Shown here in pieces: positions 9,004 to 21,640 of a DNA stretch of 64,000 bases; within the stretch, counting starts at the first letter, position 1; each line of letters starts with the position of its first letter. The stretch covers positions 13,206,273-13,270,272 of the forward strand of contig JALGQZ010000018.1 of the NCBI GenBank assembly GCA_023105745.1, in the 5' to 3' direction. The translations under genes were made by a program, and so were the position numbers. Origin of the DNA: Austropuccinia psidii (Eukaryota; Basidiomycota; Pucciniomycetes; Pucciniales; Sphaerophragmiaceae). Below the pieces are notes generated by a model, which was not told the origin of the DNA, made no database searches, and saw only the letters and a program-made list of their open reading frames with translations.

Positions 9004-11405
9004 TGAAGCTGTAAAATCTTTATATTATTCAAAAAAAAAAAAATCACTTTCTTTTTTTTTCCTTTTTTTTTCTTTTTTTTTTTCATTTTTTTTTCTTTTT
9101 TTTTCATTTTTTTTTCATTTTTTTTTCCATTTTTTTTTAAAAAAAGGTTCTTAGTTAAATTATCTTTTTTTTTTTTTAAATTTTTTTATTATTTTTTTTT
9201 ATCTTAAAGAAAAATTCCTTCATTTTTCCTTTTTTTTTTTTTCAAAAAGAGAAAAAATTTATCTTATTTATTTATTTATTTAAAAAAGCAACAAAAAAAA
9301 TACAAACCCCCTTTTTTTTTTTTTTTTTCTTTTTTTTTTTTTAAAAAAAAACTTATAGTTTTTGTTCCAAAGAATTTTTTTTTTTTTTTTTTTTAAAAGA
9401 AATATTTCTCTTAATATTTTTTCAAAAAAAAACAATTTCAACAAATTTAAATAAACCCACTCAAGGAAATTTCCAAATAAGATGAATTCTTTCTTGAATA
9501 TTTAAATGAGGTTTATAGGGCTTAAGGCTATGAAATTCAAAAAATAAGGGAAAATTATAAGTAAAATATTATTTAAATCAGATGTGATAGATATAACTAT
9601 ATTAGTCAAAGTCATAATGATAAAAGCCAATATACAACCAAAAAAGATTGATTTTTTAGTCTGTATATTCTGAAATATATTCTAATGTGGAGCTTTGGAT
9701 TTTATAGGTAATCAATCAGGAGCATAATCATTTCCCATTATCAAATACTTTGGCTCATTAAACAAAAAAGGAAGCTAAATAAAGAGGAGGAATCTAAAAT
9801 GGCTCTTTCAAACAATTCACATATGAATCCCCACCAAATTCAAGCCAAGATATTAAGAAAAATTCAAGATTAAAGACTAGACATTATTAAATAAGCATTT
9901 AATTAAAAAGGCAACGAAATACGAGGAATTTATTTAATAAAGAAATCCTATCAAGGCCCTTTTTTATAATAATTCAATATTTGATCTTTTTGAAAAAAAA
10001 TCTTTTAACAGGATATCCTAATTAAAGATTAATTTGATAATGAATCAAAATATAATCAAAATGGTGGAAAAACCTATTTATATTTAAAATTATGCTATAA
10101 TGATAAATTCCCATTGATAGAGTTCAATATATATATATATACTTTGAATAAATAAATTAATATTTTCTCATAAATATTTATAAAGAAACCTAAAGCAAAG
10201 TTTTTTTTTTTTTTGGATAAAAACCAAAAAAAAAATATTTATTTCAATTATTTGAAAAAAAAAATTTAAAAAAATATTAAATCAAAAGTTTTTCCTTTTT
10301 TTCTTTTCATTTAATTAATTTTAATTTTGAATTTATATATATATATATATATATTGACTTTAATAATTATTTTTAATCTTTTAAAAATAAATAAATAATC
10401 AATTTGTAATTAAAGGAGGATTTTTTATTTATTTATTTATTAAAAATAACCCTTTAATAAATAAATTAATATCATATAAATTTGATTAAAGTTTTTTATT
10501 TTTTTTATTTTTTTTTAATTAAATAAATTTCCTTCTTTTTTTTTTTTTTCAATTTTTTCAATTTTTTAATTTTTTTTTTTTCAAAAAAAAATTAAATAAA
10601 ACAAAGGAATAAATATTAATTCAAATTTCATAGTTTTTTTATTGAAAAAAAAATAAAAAATAAAAAATAAAAGACGGAAAATTTATCTAATCCCAATAAA
10701 ATCAAATACAAAAAAAAAAGACAAAAAATTTTATAATCCCAATAAAATCAAATACAAAAAAAAAAAAAAAGATTTTCAAAGTTTTTGTTTTTTTTTGTTT
10801 TTTTTTATGAAAAAAGAGAAGTTAATTATTATTATTTTTTTAATTACTTAATTAGAAATTGATTTTTTTTTAAAAAAATAAAAAAACTTATAAAAATATT
10901 TCATATTTTTTTTTCCATTATTATGATTGAAATTCATTTAATTGATTAAATTTAATTTATTGTAAGTTTTTTTTTTATAAGAAATAAAATTGGCTAATCA
11001 ATTCTTTTTTTTTATTTTGATAACTTATTTTCTTTTTTTTTTTGCAAAAATAATAATAATTCAAAAAGAAAAAAAGGTTTTCTATTTTTCAAATTGAATT
11101 ATTATTATTATTATTGTTATTTTTATTTTATTTAAATTTTAGCAAAATATAAAATTATTTTAAATGAGATCATTAATATAAAATTGAAAAAAAAATTCCT
11201 TGAAGAAAAATAACTTTTAATTCTATTCCAATTTTTTAAGAAAAAGGGAAATGCTAAGTATATGTACTATATGTAATATATATATGGGTTATTTTTATGG
11301 TAACACCTATATTATCAAAGCTCCGGAATTATAAGGATTACTGGTTCTATACTTAACTGTCTAAAAATAAAAAAGAGAAAAGTCAAGAAAAAGTCATATC
11401 ATAAT
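7649..11405. other. Very low-complexity A/T stretch, no gene seen
   Basis: About 3.7 kb of poly-T and poly-A runs, with a T run at 8967-8998 and a nearly pure T block at about 7887-7931. TA dinucleotide tracts occur near 8317-8336, 10127-10141 and 10337-10354. The A- and T-rich blocks alternate and can fold back on each other. The one open frame above 60 codons (8237-8425) is homopolymer translation. Confidence 0.7.
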
Positions 11406-12769
11406 TCTCAGAATGTGACTCAGGACTAGAGCACAAGAATGAAATCCAAAAATACTACAACTAAATAAGTTATAAAAGCTGAAAACTATTTCTTAGCATA
11501 AGCCTTAATTTTTACTTCTCATGATAAATTCTTAATTTGGATCACAGAATAATTATATCAGGTCTTTGTTTTGTATCTCTCAAAGGGGGATATTAAATAG
11601 TAACAATTTGAATACTGTATCCTCACCAGAACAAAAGATACTATACCAATTCCCTTTGAAAAAATAGAGAAGATTATGCTACTTTTTCACCTCTAATCTA
11701 AACTCCAAAGATTTAATGAGGGAAATATAAAAGATCAAATTTTATGAAACAGCTACCTTAGAGATACACAGTGATATAGATTATAGAACTGTATCTCATA
11801 CATATAAAAAGGTATTAACACTTTTTTTTAAACAAGAAAGGTACTATTATGAAAAAAAGTGAAAAAATAATTTCAGGCTGTAAAGAATTTCCATAAAGAA
11901 GTAAATCTAGTCAAAAAACAAGGAAAAATACTTTATATTTTACTTCTAGATAGAATATGAGTCACTTTTGAGCCCTGTATCTTGAAAAATAACAAAATTT
12001 CTAAGTATTTTAGGTTAAAATCTCACACCAAGTGGTAGTTGAGGATATTTTCCCAGATAATTGAATCATGATTTGACAAAAACTTCAAAAAGGCCTTTTA
12101 TAAAATTATTAATAATAATCCTGGAGATAAAATCCCACAACTTCTAAAATTTGCTAATTTGGAATACAATCCCATATACTTGAATTAGAAGGTGTTAAAG
12201 AAATTTAAATGCTTTTTGTACTTTGACTACTCATGACTTGACCAATCAGAGACTACCATATTTTCCCTTTATATAATTAATAATTCAATGGCTTGTAGAA
12301 AGTTTCCAAGACCTCTATTGGTGAAAAAGGGTAATATTTGGCTTAGAAACCACATCTGAACACTAATACTGGTGGTATTGGCGGTGTTTAGCCAAAATAA
12401 AACAACAGTAGTAAATATTTTCACTCCATCAGTATGAGAAGAGGCTATCCAACTGTTTACATTCTTATCTGAGATAAATTGATTATTTCCACCCTGGGAA
12501 AACCCCCCATCATCTTATTAGCTTATTTTAATATGGTTGAACTGTATCAAGCAGACGAAAACCTCAGAATCATGAGATATAATCATTGTTCAGTTACTAT
12601 TATACTCCAATGAGTAGTTAAGCCTAAAAGGGATTCAGTTAGAGTGAGAAAATCCATTATACAATAGTAAATCCCTTTCAATCTATGTTTAAGATATATC
12701 AGTGTGTCACAACAATAGTTTTAATGTGTATATACAGCGTAATAGCTACTTTATAGAGGCTATCTGACA
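11406..12769 (+). mobile_element. Solo LTR, family B-like
   Basis: Aligns by eye from end to end with the LTRs of element B. The start is TCTCAGAATGTGACTCAGGA against TGTCAGCCTGTGACTCAAAA; the shared word GCATAAGCCTTAATTTTTAC lies inside; the terminal segment runs from GTCACA to CTGACA. It is flanked by a perfect 5-bp duplication ATAAT (11401-11405 and 12770-12774). The length of 1364 bp compares with 1.40-1.42 kb for element B. No internal coding sequence remains, so this is a solo LTR left by recombination. Confidence 0.8.
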
Positions 12770-12884
12770 ATAATAATGGAATAATAATGAAATTAAAATA
12801 CTTCTTGAAATTTATTTTTTGTTTTCTTATATATTATTTGGTTAATTAAAATTATATTATTTTATTAATTATAAAATTTATATA

Positions 12885-14590
12885 GGGTATTGGTAAAAAC
12901 ACGTAAGAAAATTGGTAAAAACACGTAAGAGCTTACGTGTTTTTACTAAAAACTTACGTGTTTTTACCATCAATTGGTAAAAACACGTAATTTTATGGTA
13001 AAAACACGTAAGGGATGGTTTTTAAATGAAATATGGCTATTTATGGCATGTATGATTCCATTAATGCCATTTGTGCCATTAAAAATTCTATTTATGGCAT
13101 TAACAGTGCCATTAATGGAATTATAAATGAAATATTTCTGATGCCATTAATGCCATAAATGGCATTAACAGTTCCATAAATGGCATTAACATTGCCATTA
13201 ATGGCATTAACAATGCCATAAATGGCATTGAAAATGCCATAACAAATGGCATTAACAGAGCCATAAATGGCATTAACAGTGCCATTAATGGCATTAACAA
13301 TGCCATAAATGGCATTAAAAATGCCATAACAAATGGCATTAACAGTGCCATAAATGGCATTAACAGTGCCATAAATGGCATTAACACTGCCATAAATGGC
13401 ATCAACACTGCCATAAATGGAATTAACACTGCCATAAATGGCATTAACACTGCCATAAATGGCATTAACACTGCCATAAATGGCATTAACACTGCCATAA
13501 ATGGCATTAACAGTGCCATTAATGGTATTAACAGTGCCATTAATGGCATTATCAATGAAATATTATTGATGCCATTAATTTCATTTATGGAATCAACAAT
13601 GCCATTTGTGGCATCAAAAATGCAACATTTCTGATGCCATTAATTCCATAAATGGCATTAATAATGCCACATTAACAATGCCATTAATGGCATTACTAAT
13701 ACCATGAATGGCATTATCAATGCAATAAATGGCATGATGCCATTTATGTAACACCATAAATGGCATTTTTAATTCCATTTATGTAATGCCACAAATGGAA
13801 TTTTTGATTCCATAAATGGCATTTTTGATGCCATTTATGTTATAGTTAAGGCCATTAATTCCATTTTTAAGGCCAATGTTAAGGCCATTAATGCCATTTT
13901 TAAGGCCATTTATGGCATTTTTAAATGCATAAATGGCATTGTCAAGGCCATTAAATTCAATTTATGGCATTGCTGTAATGCTATTTATGCCAATTTTCTG
14001 GCCATAAATGGCATCTGTATGTCATTCTTGATGCCATTTATGGCACTTTTGATGTGATAAATGGCACTGTTAATGCCAAAAATCAAATTTTAACTTACAC
14101 TTATCATAAATTAAATTTTGAATTCAATTTATGTCATAAATGGCATTTTCAATTCAACTACAAACATGAACAAAAAACATAAAAAAACATGGACTTTTTG
14201 GGCCTACATATGTTCTTGAAAAAAAAATACCAAAATGTTGGGCTTCTGGTTTATTATTCTCAACGTTCTCACCTTCATTTTAAAAAAAAAATTATTGAAA
14301 TTCATAAGTGGGAACATTTTTAATGAATTTTTTCAAAAAAATGGGCCATTTTACCAAATTGCCCAAAATAGAAAAATTGGGCAAAAAAAAAAAATTGAAA
14401 AAATTTGGGGACCTTCACATCACATGTCGGAAAAAATATGGCAAAAAAAAATGTTAAAAATTCTCAAAAATGAGCCTGAGGAATTTTTATAAAAAAATTA
14501 GGTTACTTACGTGTTTTGGCCATAATTTGGTAAAAACACGTAAGGGCTTACCTGTTTTTACTAAAAGCTTACATGTGTTTACCAACACCC
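12885..14590. mobile_element. Non-autonomous DNA transposon with 8-bp target duplication
   Basis: Flanked by a perfect 8-bp duplication TTTATATA (12877-12884 and 14591-14598). The ends are inverted repeats: GGGTATTGGTAAAAACACG on the left, GGGTGTTGGTAAACACATG inverted on the right. Several copies of TTGGTAAAAACACGTAAG follow in both orientations; at the left end two of them form GTAAAAACACGTAAG-ag-CTTACGTGTTTTTAC. The core is a minisatellite built on the word ATGGCATTAA. No transposase is encoded. An 8-bp duplication occurs in hAT, P, and KDZ (Zisupton) elements among others, so the superfamily cannot be fixed from the ends alone. Confidence 0.82.
13040..13990. repeat. Minisatellite of hairpin units (21-bp basic period)
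   Basis: The basic 21-bp unit is ATGGCA-TTAACAC-TGCCAT plus AA, so nearly every unit is itself an inverted repeat. The 13121-13555 part is the most regular, with roughly 18-20 units and some longer variants containing AATGCCATAACAAATGGC. Beyond 13560 the units decay into scattered ATGGCATT/AATGCCAT words. The long minus-strand frame across it (MPFMAVL repeated) is only the translation of the repeat. Confidence 0.85.
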
Positions 14591-14598
14591 TTTATATA

Positions 14599-17500
14599 TC
14601 CTAAAATAAAGAAAATAAAGAAAGAAATATGTAAAACGAATATAAATCTTAATAAATTAATTGAGAAAAATGAATCAAGATATTTCTAACACTATTGAAA
14701 ATTAGAAAGATATGATTTATATTTAAAATACTGTATGAAGACACCATGAATCAAGTGAAAGAAACATAAAGGAAAGGTAAACTTATAAAATTGTGAGAAA
14801 AAATGGTGAAAGTGATATAATTTAAGAACTTAATTCATAGATATTCTCAAATTTTAGATTTATTGAAACTTTGTATTTAACAGTAGACTTACCTCTTGAT
14901 ATAGATAATTTAAAAAATTATTGGAGGAAATTATGACTAGTTAATCACCACATGGGATTGCTGAGTTTATACAAGTAATAGTTAAAAATTTACCATTATA
15001 TACCAAAAATATTTTTGACAGATTGGATGGATACTTCAGATACTACAAGTAATAAGAATAAATTCACATTAAACAAGAAATTCAATTCTAAGATATGGGA
15101 AAAAGTTGATACCCTAACTGTTACAATAATGAGAAATTTACTCATTCAACAAAATGAAGTTAGATTTAGGACCTTTGACACTAAGATTATTAATCAATAA
15201 GAATTATGGAAGAAAAACATACCAAAAATATCAAAAAAGAAACCTTTCAAATAAGACGACTATTCTTATCCAATTCAATTACAAGCTAGGAATGAATTTT
15301 CAATTATTAATTTTTTCCTTAAAATATTTTATTTGTTTATTCAGATAAATTATATTTAAATAATTTGATTAATTAAATAATTCTTCTTTATCAATTGAAA
15401 ATATAAGACTTGATGGGTTGATACAAAAGGGGGACCAAAAAAAGTAATATATTAATGGATTATGTAAAATTTAAGGAAAGAAATCACTCAATCCTAACTT
15501 TATTCCTAAATTTTCAATAATTGAAAGACTATCTCATAATTATTTCCCTATTTGTTGAAACTGATTTTTTTATTTGCTCACCAATCTGGATTTTGAATAG
15601 GACATAAAAGCTACATTCAAATATCAAAGTAAATAAATAAGAATGAGTTTATTATACAGCTTTAAATAAAAAAAATTAATAAATACATATAATAGATAGC
15701 TAATAGTCTCTCAGTTGAGTTTTATAAAATATTGAGTAATATCATATATTAAGCCTTAGAATATATTCTTTTGGAAATGTGAAATCCTCATTTATGTACT
15801 GATTTCAAAGTTTTTAAATCCCACACATTGAATTTTTCCAAAAAGCTTAATAATTCCTATTAAGATGATAAGGTCAAAGTCAATGTAAAAGGGAATGTAA
15901 TCCCTCAAACTCTTTCTAAAAGTTACTTTAACTGAATTCTATTAATTAATTGAATTTATAATCACAAATTTACACCATTTCACATAAAATTGAAGTTGTT
16001 AAGAGATTTCCAGAATTCGAAAAGGAAATTCAAATTGAAAATTAGGAGTATTTTGTAAATATTTTTTATTTTGAGTAATCTTCAAAGGAGATTTAGCCTT
16101 TTCTTGAAAATAAAGATTTTAAGTGGAAGAAAATGGTTTCCTTGAACCATAATTAGAATTATATTTCTGATAGGGGGATGAGAAAAAAATATAAATTCAT
16201 AAATTTCTTCAATAATTTTAATACTCTATGTAATTTATGGGTATTAATATCTTACTAATTTTTCCTTTCTATAAAGTGAAATTTCCTTTAAGCTATGAAA
16301 GCTCAATAGTATTTGTGAAAGTCAATTTAGATATAAATTTAATATGAGCATCATTAGTAGGTAATTTTTTGATAGATACTCATGTGAAATTTAGAAATAG
16401 AATAATAATGAGAATTCTGATACAATAGAAACAGAAGGTAAAGTTCCAGGTTATCAAGAATTAAAGGAAAATGGGCAAATTTTAGGCTTTAAAAAAGATT
16501 AAGGAAGCTGAACTTCCAATTTCAATAAAAAATTCTTTTCAAAAACATGTAATGAAGAATCTAATTGACCATTCACCATACATAAAGATCTACGTAATTA
16601 TCTCAACCATGATGAAGGACACAGTTTGGCTTACTAATTTTTTGTTGATTGCGGTCACTCAAAATTACTTTTTAAAAAGAAGAAGGAATTTAATAGTTTT
16701 TTGTACTTAATATCAATAAATAGCTCAAAATAGTCTTTGTTTGAATAAATAAGGCCAAATTTTTACTCAAAGAAAGGATTAGCCCTTAAAGAATTCTTCT
16801 TGACATGGAACTTAACTGATGAAAAGTAATTGAATGAGGCTATTACGAAGCCTTGAAATAATTAATTGGAGAGGGTTTTTAATTATTAGATGAGTAATAT
16901 ACTAATAAAAGGTGCAATAGATGAAGTAAAAAATGACTAAAATATTGAAATTTGTTAGTTACACAATAAAGTTCTATCATTGGTACAGCTCTGATAGTAT
17001 CCATTCAAAATAATGGCTTCAATTTCACTGGAAAAATATCAATATATATATATATATTACTTATATAAAGTATCTTGTATGTGCCTATGAGAAAACAAAT
17101 TATCAAATTTCTCAAATGAATTCTGTGTACGAATTTTCATGTTAAAATATTTTTGAGAAAATATTAAATGAATATCCCTAATTTTTTCTCACAAGAAAAA
17201 ACTTGAGAGAGTTTAAAGAAAATAATTATTTTTATGGTTGTAAGAAATATGCAAGAAAATAATATCTTGACCTCTCCAAATGTTAGCCTGGGGCCTCTAG
17301 CGTGGATCACAGTCTAATTACTAGGAATTATAGTAAACCAAAAGGTCAGTGGAATAATATTAAGCTTAATTAATAGATACTCCACTATGAAAAAGGTATT
17401 TAATTGGTGGAAGGAGCTTCAAAAATATGAAAAATAATGAAATTAAATTTTATTACTCATCTTTGAAAGATCTAATAACAGAAAATTCCTATGAACTTAT

Positions 17501-19713
17501 TTGTAAAAAGATATTTGTAAGATTTCTTAGGAAGAATTCTTAAGCCGAATGTTCCTCTTTAAATGTTTTAAGTAAAAGATCAAGATAAAACCAAAAGAAA
17601 AAGTAAAATTTATATCTAAAAAGGTATTATCATAGTAACAAGATATATAGAAAAAAAACTATAGTGTTGTTATAGAACGAAATTTAATACCTCAACAAAG
17701 TAAAATCGTGTTCATAGAAACAACATTTCTATGACTAAAAATCTTAAACGAGTGAATAGGTAAAAAGATTACTATAAGAACTAATCCAAAATGAGTAACT
17801 TGGAAACAAAAATAGATGAAAACAAAATTAATGTTGAATTTCCACAAAGAAATTGAAATAATTCAAAGAAAATTCAGAGAAACCTATTGGAGATTGCGTA
17901 TCAGTTAAGTATTTGCATGCTTGCAGGCTCACAAAAAATCTCTGCGTAAGTCTTTCCCATTCACAAAAGGGATCTTTGATCCTTTTTCATAGTAATAGTT
18001 ATTGAAAGAGCTCTTCTTGAGAATCAATATTAATTTCGGAATACAATTAATATCAAGTTTTCAGTCAAACTTTGGGGGAATGTTGATTTGGTTTGATAAT
18101 TAAAATTACCCATAGTTAAGAGAGAAAAATTTCAGATTTTATATAAAAACGTTATTCAGGAGTAAGTAATTGATTATTGTATATTGGACTTATAACTAGT
18201 TCCAACACCCATTGATTCTAGTTTGAAATTAATTCATGAATCTGATGTGAAATTTTCAGAAGTATAGCAACTTGGGGATAATTATTTATTATCTGTGGGA
18301 ATTTTAGCCTATTTTAAAGTTACTACCCAAGGTCACATCTACTTCTAAGTATAACACATTTCTAATTTTACTTAGTAGCCTTGTATGTATCAATAGTTTT
18401 AATCCAAACTGATTTTGGAATAGCTAAGGGAAGAAAGTAAATTGTCTCTTCTACTAGATGGAAAATATATCGTAATTAATTATTGAATTCCTTGTATCTG
18501 TTACAATCTTCCCCGGTGTTGATAATCATACACTTACCAAAAAGCCTTTGTGGGGAAAATATAAACAACATAGAGGACTGAAAGGCACATTTTTTTGAAA
18601 AGTAAACTTTCTAGTCTGCGGAAACCTTTACATTACCAAGATTAGAAGGATTTAGAGTGGTAATTTTCTCTATTTGAGAGTCTCATTATTGGCTTAACTG
18701 GTATTTCCAGTTCATTTGGTGCCTCCCAGGGGTAAATTTAACCCTTCGAAAAAACCAAGCTTACAATGAAGCATGTAATACATATATTAATATATATTAC
18801 TTATTCACCCACATTGTCCTTTATAGCAAACAGACTCACCAAGGAGCTTCTCATACTGTGAACAAATGATTTTGATGTATAGTAGGCATCATCACAAATT
18901 GAAATGAGGGGAGTTTTAGAGCTACAAATTTTCATGTTTTTACTTTACAACATTAGTAAATGAAAATGAATTAATTAGCCAGGATATGCAGTGATAATAT
19001 AAGCTTAGGATACACTTTAATATTTATAAAATACTTTAATTTAAAGGAATAAAATTGGAGAAAATATTCATGTAATAATATTCATTAACCAATAATCAAA
19101 TCAAATTTACGAAAAATATTTATTTATTCCTTGTTATTATTATATTTCATTTATTAAAAATATATAGTTTACCTATTATTTAATTAAAGTATCCCCAAAT
19201 AAATCCTATAAGCCTTTTTGAAGGATCCAAGACCTGAGAGGAACTAAGAATCTCAAAAATTTGACTTTTAATCATTTTTTGGGGGCCAAAGGGGTTCTAT
19301 AATCTGTTATTAATCCTCAGGAATAGTGAGATAGACCCAGAGGAATAATATGAAACTGATTTATTGGGAGAAAAACATTTTGTGGAGAGTTATGTGGCCT
19401 GTGATAAAGGAATAATCCCAGATGAAGGTGAAAACTTATATCTTTCCAAGAACAAGAAATTTTGGAGAATTATGGAAGAAAAAAATGTCAAAGATATATT
19501 TGAGCTTTGTGATAAAAGAATATAACACAATTCTACCATGAAGTTAAGCACCAAAATGCCTCAAAAAAGTCAATTTTTTTCCCAGGAAAACTAGAAATTA
19601 GAATTTTCTCTCATTTTTTGAATTTCATAATTTAATTGAAACAGTCTAGTATGTTTTGTTTCCCTGAGAAAAACTTACCAATTTGAACAGTTTGGATGAT
19701 TTTGTAAAAATAG
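14599..19713. other. AT-rich unassigned stretch with one possible coding relic
   Basis: No gene, LTR pair or terminal inverted repeat that I can name. A plus-strand frame at 15015-15200 (MTDWMDTSDTTSNKNKF...KIWEKVDTLTVTIMRNLLIQ) has normal amino-acid composition and continues past one TAA as ELWKKNIPKISKK. It could be a relic of a retroelement protein. I cannot assign it with confidence. The rest reads as decayed sequence with stops in all frames. Confidence 0.4.
15015..15263 (+). pseudogene. Unrecognised coding relic
   Basis: I do not recognise this frame. It is Lys/Asn/Thr-rich but non-repetitive (DTSDTTSNKNKFTLNKKFN, then EVRFRTFDTKIINQ, TAA, ELWKKNIPKI). It stands out from neighbours that cannot be read in any frame. 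It may be the N-terminal part of a decayed retroelement gag. No domain or catalytic motif is visible. Confidence 0.25.
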
Positions 19714-21640
19714 TGTGGAACTCCTTTTAGTGTGGGATTGGATAAGGAAGTCCTTAAGGAGGAAATCACAGGTAAACAGTTTTGAATTTCTGAAATAATC
19801 CTGTAACCAAGGGTGCTAATGGTTTTTTATCTGCCCCTCTGAATATAAAAAACAATATTGCTACAGATCTCACAAATAAATATTCAAGATTGTGGCTTTA
19901 CAACTAGAGAAGACTTTTTGGCAGTCTTTATCAGACTCATTCAATAATGACATAAGTAACTTCAAATTTAAAAAGTATAAAATAATAATAGAAAACAATT
20001 CAAGGGTAAGAACTTAATAGTATAAGAGTTTGATTTAATATAATAGTACTAATATGTAGTATAAGGGTAAGTGGAATTTGATGCTATATCTTTTGTAATA
20101 ATTAATATCTTTAGAGGGTAATTGCTAATATAATATAACAATAAGAGCTTTAACAATATTTTGGTAGGATATTGTTCAATACAGAATGGATATTTGTTAA
20201 ATATATGAGTGATATAATAGAATTTAGCTGTAAGTCTCTTTATATAATAACATATATTTGTAATTTTTTTAATATGATGATATAATAAGGATATTTTCCC
20301 TTTCTAATATAAAGGTTATGGGAATAAACTGAATAGTATTAGTATTATTGATAGTATTATAATTATAAGAATAATAATTTAAATATAGGTAGGATTAATA
20401 ATATAATGTAGACCTTGTGTTAAATACCATTAATTAGAAAGAACTATGAATTAAACTTATAAGTCTATAATACTTTAATAAAATAACTATATTATCCTAC
20501 TAGTAAGGAATGGATGAATTATTCTCCTTCTTGGTATATAGTTCCCATTCAATAATAGTACTAGATTGACCTACTAGTGGGGGATGAATAATTATTCTCA
20601 TTCTTGGTATATAATTAATTGCATTTGGAAAAGAGGAAAAAAATGAGGGAGAGAGGACCTCTATTTATATTCTTTGGGCTCTCCATAGAGGCACTCAGAA
20701 ACAAGGGACTTAAAATTTTTTCACTTCTTTTGGCTGGGATAATTTTTTTATAGTGGTGAGATATAATTTGATTGGTTGATTGCACCATTTTTCTGCATGA
20801 TTATGTAATATGAGATGTTTTTACTGGTGAGGAATTTTGAGATGGTGTCATTTCTTGGAGGTATTGCACCATATCTTCAGTTTATTGCAACATTTTCATG
20901 CATGATTATGTAATATGGCTGAGCTTTCTTTAATGAGGAATTTTTGATGGTCTCATTTATTGAAGGTATTGCACCATTTATTTGGTTTGTTGAACCATTT
21001 TTTGGTGGGATGAAATGATTTTGTACAGTTATTGCACCATAAGTGTGTGCACTATTTTAACTGTAGGTGGAGAATTCTGTGTATTGTGGGGAATCTATTT
21101 CTCCTGTATGATTTTTAATTTTGCTTCATTTAAATTGAATTCTGTTTTTAATTTATATCTACTGCCTTATCAGGTGGCTGTGCTTATATTTCCACAGATA
21201 TGCTGTGTAATTTAAGGTTTTGATGGATTTTCCTTGCATAGATCAATTCATTTCTTTTTTTCTGTCTTGTGACTTTTGAGTAATTCAGTTTTGATTTATT
21301 CCTTAATGAAGTGGCATCAGTTTAATAGCTGAATTGCTGAGTATTCCAAAGGTTGAGCAGAGATAGGGTAACTTGAGTGTTACACTACCTCTTTTATTGG
21401 TAACCTTAAAATTTTTGCTATCTTTTCCTTCTTTAATTGTTATTCTTGTAATCAAATAGACCATTCTTCTATGATTTTTCTTATGGGATTATACATACTG
21501 ATGGATTTCAATCCATTCTATTTCTGAATTACCCTATTATAATTGATTAATTATTAATTTTTCTTTGTTTTTTCTTCAATTGATAGCCTTATAAATGGAA
21601 TTTAACTTGAAACTAGGCCATTAAGGTATGGAATACCACA
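19714..21640 (+). mobile_element. LTR, family D (copy D1)
   Basis: Starts TGTGGAACTCC and ends GGTATGGAATACCACA, giving the inverted termini TGTGG...CCACA. It matches D2 (46929-48886) along both ends, including TTTTAGTGTGGGATTGGAT and AAATCACAGGTAAA. Length is 1927 bp. The flanks AATAG and TCCCC do not form a target duplication, so this is either one LTR of a larger element or a rearranged solo LTR. The region following 21641 has no recognisable gag or pol. The plus-strand frame at 21015-21215 lies inside the LTR and is not a gene. Confidence 0.75.
20790..21015 (+). repeat. Internal duplication within LTR D1
   Basis: Two diverged direct copies, about 106 bp apart, of a segment beginning GCATGATTATGTAATATG and ending GGTATTGCACCAT. 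The word TTGCACCAT recurs again near 21040. Confidence 0.6.

Noticed and set aside
13121..13555. A 144-codon minus-strand frame of MPFMAVL/MALLMPF repeats
   Set aside because: It is the translation of the 21-bp hairpin minisatellite; codon period equals repeat period and no non-repeat sequence is coded.
13040..13560. Regular repeats that might suggest a CRISPR array
   Set aside because: Units abut without unique spacers, lie in a transposon and the genome is eukaryotic.
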